A stretch of DNA of 26,377 nucleotides. It comes from SIG437 sp045576235 (GTDB lineage Bacteria; Bacillota; Clostridia; UBA1381; UBA9506). Location: assembly GCA_045576235.1 (NCBI GenBank), contig JAZNGA010000036.1, positions 1-26,377 of the forward strand, written 5' to 3'. The notes under the pieces are model-generated. The model worked only from the letters and a program-made list of their open reading frames with translations, ran no database searches and was not told where the DNA came from. The position numbers and the translations under genes are program-made. Positions 21,372-26,377 of this stretch are shown here, one piece after another (positions within the stretch are counted from its first letter, which is position 1; every line of letters starts with the position of its first letter).

Positions 21372-22706
21372 TTAAAGTGACTTTAAAAGTTCTGTCATGC
21401 CATCTACGATAACATTGTCACTGCCTTTTTTAAAAACAGTGCCTCGTGCTTCGTAGCCACCCTCGTCATATGCACTGCTTGTGGGAACATAGCCGCCCGA
21501 ATTGTTTGTCAAAGCGCATACGATGGTGTCCTTATATGGAGATTCATCTTCAATTCTTATGCCGATTTCAACAAATGGCTCTCCGCCAATTCCCGCAAAA
21601 ACAAGGTCGCCAATCTTAAGTGCCGAAAGAAGATACGGGAAAGATTCAGGACCTTTTTCTAATTGCACAATTCGACGAGCTTCTGCAAGAACTGTCACAA
21701 GCTCCATTTCCGTATATGGAAGCTCTTTTTCTCTTCCTGCATCATAAAGCGCGCAGATTTTTCTCGCTTCATCAAGACGACTGTTATCTTGATTTGCAGG
21801 AAGATTCACGAAATTTGAGCTATAGGAAATTTTATCTGTCTTAACCTCTTCTGTGATTGAATAAATTGAAAGAGCCGCACCTGCTAAGACTTTTCCCATA
21901 TGCTGTGCTTGTTTGTCTCCATGAGGGCAAACTGTGTCAAGGTAGTCTAAAATCGCCATCTCGCCCTTTGTCGTGTTAACATTAACATGGTTAACGTCAC
22001 CTTGTGGTCCTAAAATAAATATAGCCTTAGTGCCGGGAATAGCTTTTTCGAGCGTATCACAAGCATAGCCGGGGTAATCTGCATTTATGTAGTCTCCGCC
22101 AACTGAATCAGAGTGCGTTCCAAAGTTAATCATAACTATGTCATCTTTACCATCACGCACTATTTTAATAAGCTTTAATTTTTCATTTGGTGTGCCGAGA
22201 GGCTCTAATATATTATCGTTATGTGGACCGGGGTTTGTCGAAACAGAACCGTCTTTCATACGGAAGCGGCGGATAAATGAAATGTTTTTTGCAACAGTTT
22301 CAGCTGTCTCAATTCTTGATTCACAAAGGTCATCTAAAGCATAAATCGCAGCATCACGAATGCTCTTGAACAAAAATTCATCATATGCAGCAGAACTCTT
22401 AAGCTCAGAAGCAAAATCCTTTCCGACAATCGGCCCTGTGTGAATATGTGTGAAATTAATGAAAATTGCATCTCTGTCAAGTCCTGTCGCTTCAGCAATT
22501 TCATCTCTGATTTTATCGCATTGCTCAAGCACAAGGTAGCAAAGCTCAACTGAAATAATAACTGCTTTTTTGTTTCCGTCATCAAATGCAACAGCTCTTG
22601 CATGGATGTCTGTTGTGATTCCTTTAACAAAACGCGGCTCATAATAGCCCACCATCGGCGCACCATATGGTGGGTTAATGCAAATTTTTGAAAAACCTGT
22701 TTTCAT
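21372..22706 (-). CDS. Neutral ceramidase-fold protein, copy 1 of 3
   Basis: 444 aa, no signal peptide, so presumably cytoplasmic. The fold of neutral/alkaline non-lysosomal ceramidases (N-terminal domain) is recognised by NFTHIHTGP (85-92), MINFGTHSDSVGG (192-204), NADYPGYA (208-215), GPQGDVNHV (233-241), GGEPFVEIGIR (374-384) and GGYVPTSSAYDEGGYE (404-419). By analogy with the Pseudomonas enzyme, His89, His198, Glu376 and Tyr406 would bind zinc. The nucleophilic Ser of true ceramidases (in GDxSPN) is replaced by Asn239 (GDVNHV), so the substrate is probably not ceramide. AAAAGGAG lies upstream. It is the last of three tandem copies. Confidence 0.85.
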   Translation of the reverse strand: MKTGFSKICINPPYGAPMVGYYEPRFVKGITTDIHARAVAFDDGNKKAVIISVELCYLVLEQCDKIRDEIAEATGLDRDAIFINFTHIHTGPIVGKDFASELKSSAAYDEFLFKSIRDAAIYALDDLCESRIETAETVAKNISFIRRFRMKDGSVSTNPGPHNDNILEPLGTPNEKLKLIKIVRDGKDDIVMINFGTHSDSVGGDYINADYPGYACDTLEKAIPGTKAIFILGPQGDVNHVNVNTTKGEMAILDYLDTVCPHGDKQAQHMGKVLAGAALSIYSITEEVKTDKISYSSNFVNLPANQDNSRLDEARKICALYDAGREKELPYTEMELVTVLAEARRIVQLEKGPESFPYLLSALKIGDLVFAGIGGEPFVEIGIRIEDESPYKDTIVCALTNNSGGYVPTSSAYDEGGYEARGTVFKKGSDNVIVDGMTELLKSL

Positions 22707-22741
22707 GAGATAATCTCCTTTTTTATATTTTTATTATAATT

Positions 22742-22791
22742 TTTTTAATGTTTTTTACAATCTTTTAAAGTGATTTCAAAAGCTCTGTCAT
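22742..22791. repeat. 50-bp identical repeat at the 3' end of ceramidase-like copy 2
   Basis: Bases 22742-22791 are identical to 24128-24177. They cover the intergenic AT-rich stretch and the last codons (ending in LLKSL). The duplication unit therefore included the spacer, showing the genes arose by tandem duplication. Confidence 0.85.
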
Positions 22792-24099
22792 GCCATCAAC
22801 AACAATGTCATCGCATCCTCGTTTTAAAATCGAGCTTCGGGCTTCATAACCGCCTTCTTCATAAGAACGACTTGTGGGAATATATCCGCAATCACCGTTT
22901 GTCAAGCAACATACAACAGTTTTTTCAAACGGAGATTGTTCGCAAACTCTGACACCGATTTCAACAAATGGTTCCTGAGCTATGCCCGCGAAAACAAGTT
23001 CGCCAATCTTAACTGCTGAAAGCAAGAGCGGAAAAGATTCAGGGCCATTTTCAAGCTGCACAATGCGCCGTGCTTCTGCAATAACTGTCACAAGCTCCAT
23101 TTCTTTATAGGGAAGCTCTTTTTCTCTTCCCGCATCATAAAGCTCGCAAATCTTTCTTGCTTCTTCCAGACGATCATTTTCCTGATTTGAAGGAAGATTC
23201 ACAATTTTTGAGCCATAAGAAATTTTATCTGCCATCACTTCTTCCGTGATTGAACAGATTGAAAGTGCAGCACCGGCTAAGACTCTACCCATGTGTCTTG
23301 CATGCTCATCACTGTGAGGAACATCTGTGTCAAGGTCTCTTAAAATTGCCATTTCACCCGGGCTAGTGTTGATGTTAACATGATTAACATCGCCCTGAGG
23401 GCCAATTAAAAAAATGCACTTTGTTCCCGGCAGAGCGCTTTCAAGAGTTGCGCAAGCATAACCGGGATAGTCAGCATTTATGTATTCTCCACCGATTGAG
23501 TCAGGATGTGTCCAGAAATTGAGCATAATTATATCATCTTTGCCATCACGCACTATTTTAATAAGAGATAGTGTTTCGTTGGGCGTGCCGAGAGGTTCTA
23601 GGATATTATCATTATGAGGACCGGGATTTGTCAGAACTGAGCCATCCTTCATGCGATAACGACGAATAAATGAAATGTTTTTAGCTTCAGCTTTCCCAAT
23701 TTCAATTTTTGATTCACAAAGGTCATCTATTGCATAGACAGCAGCATCACGGATGCAGTTAACCAAAAACTCGTCATAAGCGTCCGAGCCTTTTCTGTCA
23801 GATGCGTGGTCGTTTCCAACAACAGGACCTGTGTGAGTGTGTGAAAAGTTTATGAAGATTGCATCTCTTTCAATTCCTGTCGCTTTAACAATCTCATCCT
23901 TTATTCTCTCGCAGAATGAAACAACTAAAAAGCAGACATCAACTGCAATTATAACTGCTTTTTTATTTCCATCATCAAACGCAACTGCTCTTGTGTAGAG
24001 GCTGCTTGTAATGCCTTTAACATAGCGCGGCTCATAATATCCTATTATTGGTGCACCATATGAAGGATTAATGCAAATTTTTGAAAAACCTGTTTTCAT
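22765..24099 (-). CDS. Neutral ceramidase-fold protein, copy 2 of 3 (diverged site)
   Basis: 444 aa, collinear with copies 1 and 3 without gaps. It keeps SHTHTGP, NADYPGYA and GPQGDVNHV. It differs where the others agree: NFWTHPDSIGG (Gly to Trp beside the second metal His), AQEPFVEIG (Gly-Gly to Ala-Gln before the metal Glu), NGDCGYIPT in place of NN(S/Y)GGY(V/I)PT, and a third-to-last motif YEEGGYEARSS. The metal ligands are kept, so it may be active with a changed pocket. Its ribosome site is weak (AAAGGGAAAA), so it may be translated less than the others. It lies 58 bp upstream of copy 1. Confidence 0.85.
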   Translation of the reverse strand: MKTGFSKICINPSYGAPIIGYYEPRYVKGITSSLYTRAVAFDDGNKKAVIIAVDVCFLVVSFCERIKDEIVKATGIERDAIFINFSHTHTGPVVGNDHASDRKGSDAYDEFLVNCIRDAAVYAIDDLCESKIEIGKAEAKNISFIRRYRMKDGSVLTNPGPHNDNILEPLGTPNETLSLIKIVRDGKDDIIMLNFWTHPDSIGGEYINADYPGYACATLESALPGTKCIFLIGPQGDVNHVNINTSPGEMAILRDLDTDVPHSDEHARHMGRVLAGAALSICSITEEVMADKISYGSKIVNLPSNQENDRLEEARKICELYDAGREKELPYKEMELVTVIAEARRIVQLENGPESFPLLLSAVKIGELVFAGIAQEPFVEIGVRVCEQSPFEKTVVCCLTNGDCGYIPTSRSYEEGGYEARSSILKRGCDDIVVDGMTELLKSL

Positions 24100-24127
24100 G
24101 ATAAATTTTCCCTTTTTATATTATAAC

Positions 24128-24177
24128 TTTTTAATGTTTTTTACAATCTTTTAAAGTGATTTCAAAAGCTCTGTCAT
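24128..24177. repeat. 50-bp identical repeat at the 3' end of ceramidase-like copy 3
   Basis: Identical to 22742-22791. Spacing between the two is 1386 bp, one gene plus spacer. Confidence 0.85.
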
Positions 24178-25485
24178 TCCATCAACGATTATGTCGTCGC
24201 CGCCTCGTTTTATATCCGTGGTTCGAGGTTCATAACCACCCTCGTCATAGCACGAACTTGTAGGAATATAGCCTCCATAATTATTAGTCAAGCCACAAAC
24301 GATGGTGTTTTCAAACGGAGACTGTTCTGATATGCGGACTCCAATTTCAACAAATGGTTCTCCACCAATGCCTGCAAAAACAAGCTCACCTATCTTAATT
24401 GCTGAAAGAAGGAACGGGAAGGAGTCAGGACCATTTTGGAGTCTGACAATTCGACATGCCTCCGAAACAACTGTCACAAGCTCCATTTCCTTATATGGAA
24501 GCTCATCTTTTCTTCCTGTATCATATAGCTCACATATTCTTTTTGCCTCATCCAATCGGTCGTTGTCCTGATTTGACGGAAGGTTAACAATTTTTGAACC
24601 ATATGTAATTTTATCAGTTTTCATTTCTTCAGTAATAGAATAAATTGAAAGCACAGCACCTGCTATAACTCTTCCCATGTGCCTTGCGTGTGCATCACTG
24701 TGAGGACAAACCGTGTCAAGGTCTTTTAAAATTGCCCTTTCGCCCACGCCAGTGTTAACATTAACATGGTTAACATCACCCTGAGGTCCTATGAGGAATA
24801 TGGCATCTGTCCCGGGGAGAGCTGCTTCAACCGTATCGCAGGCATAGCCGGGGAAGTCAGCATTAATGTATTCTCCGCCAACTGAATCAGCATGCGTTCC
24901 AAAGTTTATCATAGCGATATCATTTTTACCATCACGCACAATTTTAACAAGCTTAAGCGCTTCATTAGGTGTGCCGAGGGGCTCTAATATGTTATCATTA
25001 TGAGGGCCGGGATTTGTGACAACAGAACCATCTTTCATGCGATAGCGACGAATAAATGAAATGTTTTTAGCAACAGTTTCTCCGATTTCTAGTTTTGATT
25101 CACAAAGGTCATCTATAGCATAAATAGCAGCATCACGAACACAGGAAAAGAAAAACTCATCATATTCCTCTGAACTTTTGTCATCGGTTGCAAAATTCTG
25201 ACCCACAAGAGGACCTGTGTGAGTGTGTGAAAAGTTCATAAAAATTGCATCCCTTTCAACCCCTGTCGCCTTGAAAATATCATTCCTGATTCTATCACAA
25301 AGCTCCAGAGGAAGCAAACAAATATCAATTGCAATTACAAGCGCTTTTTTGTTTCCGTCATCAAACGCAACCGCTCTTGTGTAGAGACTGCTTGTAATGC
25401 CTTTAACATAGCGCTGTTCATAGTAGCCTGATATTGGTGCTCCATAGGGAGGGTTAATGCAAATTTTTGAAAAACCTGTTTTCAT
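24151..25485 (-). CDS. Neutral ceramidase-fold protein, copy 3 of 3
   Basis: 444 aa from the ATG at 25485, which has AAAGGAG eight bases upstream and gives exactly the length and N-terminus (MKTGFSKICINPPYGAP) of the other copies; the longer frame starts beyond the predicted promoter. Motifs: FSHTHTGP, INFGTHADSVGG, NADFPGYA, GPQGDVNHV, GGEPFVEIGVR, GGYIPTSSCYDEGGYE. It is first in the operon. As in the other copies the ceramidase Ser is Asn. Members of this fold are often found in gut Clostridia in sugar or lipid catabolism clusters; no transporter or kinase is beside it here, so the substrate is unknown. Confidence 0.85.
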   Translation of the reverse strand: MKTGFSKICINPPYGAPISGYYEQRYVKGITSSLYTRAVAFDDGNKKALVIAIDICLLPLELCDRIRNDIFKATGVERDAIFMNFSHTHTGPLVGQNFATDDKSSEEYDEFFFSCVRDAAIYAIDDLCESKLEIGETVAKNISFIRRYRMKDGSVVTNPGPHNDNILEPLGTPNEALKLVKIVRDGKNDIAMINFGTHADSVGGEYINADFPGYACDTVEAALPGTDAIFLIGPQGDVNHVNVNTGVGERAILKDLDTVCPHSDAHARHMGRVIAGAVLSIYSITEEMKTDKITYGSKIVNLPSNQDNDRLDEAKRICELYDTGRKDELPYKEMELVTVVSEACRIVRLQNGPDSFPFLLSAIKIGELVFAGIGGEPFVEIGVRISEQSPFENTIVCGLTNNYGGYIPTSSCYDEGGYEPRTTDIKRGGDDIIVDGMTELLKSL

Positions 25486-25705
25486 AAGAGAAACTCCTTT
25501 TTTTATGATTTTATAAACTAAAAAAACTTCCAAGTATAATTCTACAATATTATATAAAAAAAAGCAAGACATATGGAAAATTTTCTTATTGTTTTTTTAA
25601 AAAAATCATCAATAATTTAAACTAAAAATTAAAAAAAATATCCATTTCTATAATGAATATCACAATATTGTGCATAAGAGTATAGAGGTGTTTTTCATAC
25701 AAAAA
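25486..25705. other. Spacer between the rRNA terminator and the ceramidase-like operon
   Basis: 220 bp of very AT-rich DNA. It holds the predicted promoter at 25539-25567 and no other gene or structure that I can support. Confidence 0.6.
25539..25567 (-). promoter_or_regulatory. Promoter of the ceramidase-like operon
   Basis: Reading leftward: TTGCTT (25567-25562), a 17-base spacer, TAGAAT (25544-25539). It puts transcription start near 25532, about 47 bases before the copy 3 ATG. Confidence 0.45.
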
Positions 25706-25732
25706 AAGAGCGAAGCTAAGTGCTTCGCTCTT
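25706..25732 (-). terminator. rRNA operon terminator
   Basis: AAGAGCGAAGC and GCTTCGCTCTT form an 11-bp perfect stem with a 5-base loop, followed on the minus strand by TTTTT and TGTATG, just after 5S. Confidence 0.85.
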
Positions 25733-25740
25733 AAGTCAGT

Positions 25741-25856
25741 ACCGGCAGCGTCCTATTTTCCCGGTCGGTTGCCCAACAAGTATCTTCGGCGCTAAGGAGC
25801 TTAACTGCCGTGTTCGGGATGGGAACGGGTGGACCCTCCTCGCTATCGCCACCGGT
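25741..25856 (-). rRNA. rrf: 5S ribosomal RNA
   Basis: About 116 bases. On the minus strand it begins near ACCGGTGGCGATAGCGAGGA and contains the conserved CCCATCCCGAACACGG and AAGCTCC stretches, ending in GACGCTGCCGGT, whose ends pair. It lies 98 bp downstream of the 23S gene, so it is the distal gene of the rRNA operon. The exact ends are uncertain by a few bases. Confidence 0.95.
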
Positions 25857-25954
25857 TATTCGAGTACCTCAGTACCCTCAAAACCAAACAATGTAAAAAA
25901 CTTTATCTCTTCTTAGGATTTTCTCTACTCATACAATTCTCTTAACCAGATTAT

Positions 25955-26377
<423 letters not shown>

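Overview
The window looks like a chromosomal segment of a low-GC Clostridia bacterium, probably a gut-type Firmicute. The grounds are strong AGGAGG ribosome sites, AT-rich spacers, a one-piece Firmicutes-type tmRNA, Clostridia-style mobile genes and an rRNA operon with a 23S-5S order. I cannot name the genus.

Layout. (1) Bases 1-2754 are the edge of a mobile element, probably integrative-conjugative: a ribbon-helix-helix protein, two overlapping winged-helix (replication-initiator-like) genes, and about 850 bp of repeat-rich non-coding DNA. (2) Bases 2755-14193 are a second, compact element of about 11.4 kb that abuts the 3' end of ssrA. A 12-bp copy of the ssrA end (TGGTGGAGACGA) recurs at 2755, in the orientation expected of an attachment-site duplication. 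All its genes are on the minus strand. It holds two related large serine recombinases, a DUF927 AAA+ protein of the Cch helicase type and a DUF1643 protein directly behind one recombinase. That set recalls the core of staphylococcal SCC cassettes, but here in a clostridial genome at ssrA. It also carries a Mor-type regulator, a membrane-anchored 469-aa protein, two tiny tandem hydrophobic peptides, and a candidate defence gene at each end (TIR at the left, HEPN-like at the right). (3) Bases 14194-14541 are ssrA (tmRNA, minus strand). (4) Bases 14642-21354 are an aromatic amino-acid operon, aroF-tyrA-aroB-aroA-aroC-pheA. It is preceded by a 28-codon leader peptide packed with Phe and Tyr codons and by overlapping antiterminator and terminator helices: a classical ribosome-controlled attenuator. 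(5) Bases 21372-25485 hold three tandem 444-aa paralogues of the neutral ceramidase fold on the minus strand. They converge on the aro operon at a shared bidirectional terminator. (6) Bases 25706-26377 are the end of an rRNA operon: the 3' part of 23S, then 5S and its terminator, on the minus strand.

How it works together. The chromosomal backbone makes chorismate and then Phe and Tyr under Phe/Tyr translational feedback. The element at ssrA combines its own recombination and (inferred) replication functions with probable anti-phage cargo. Product names rest on motif recognition by eye; no database search was possible.
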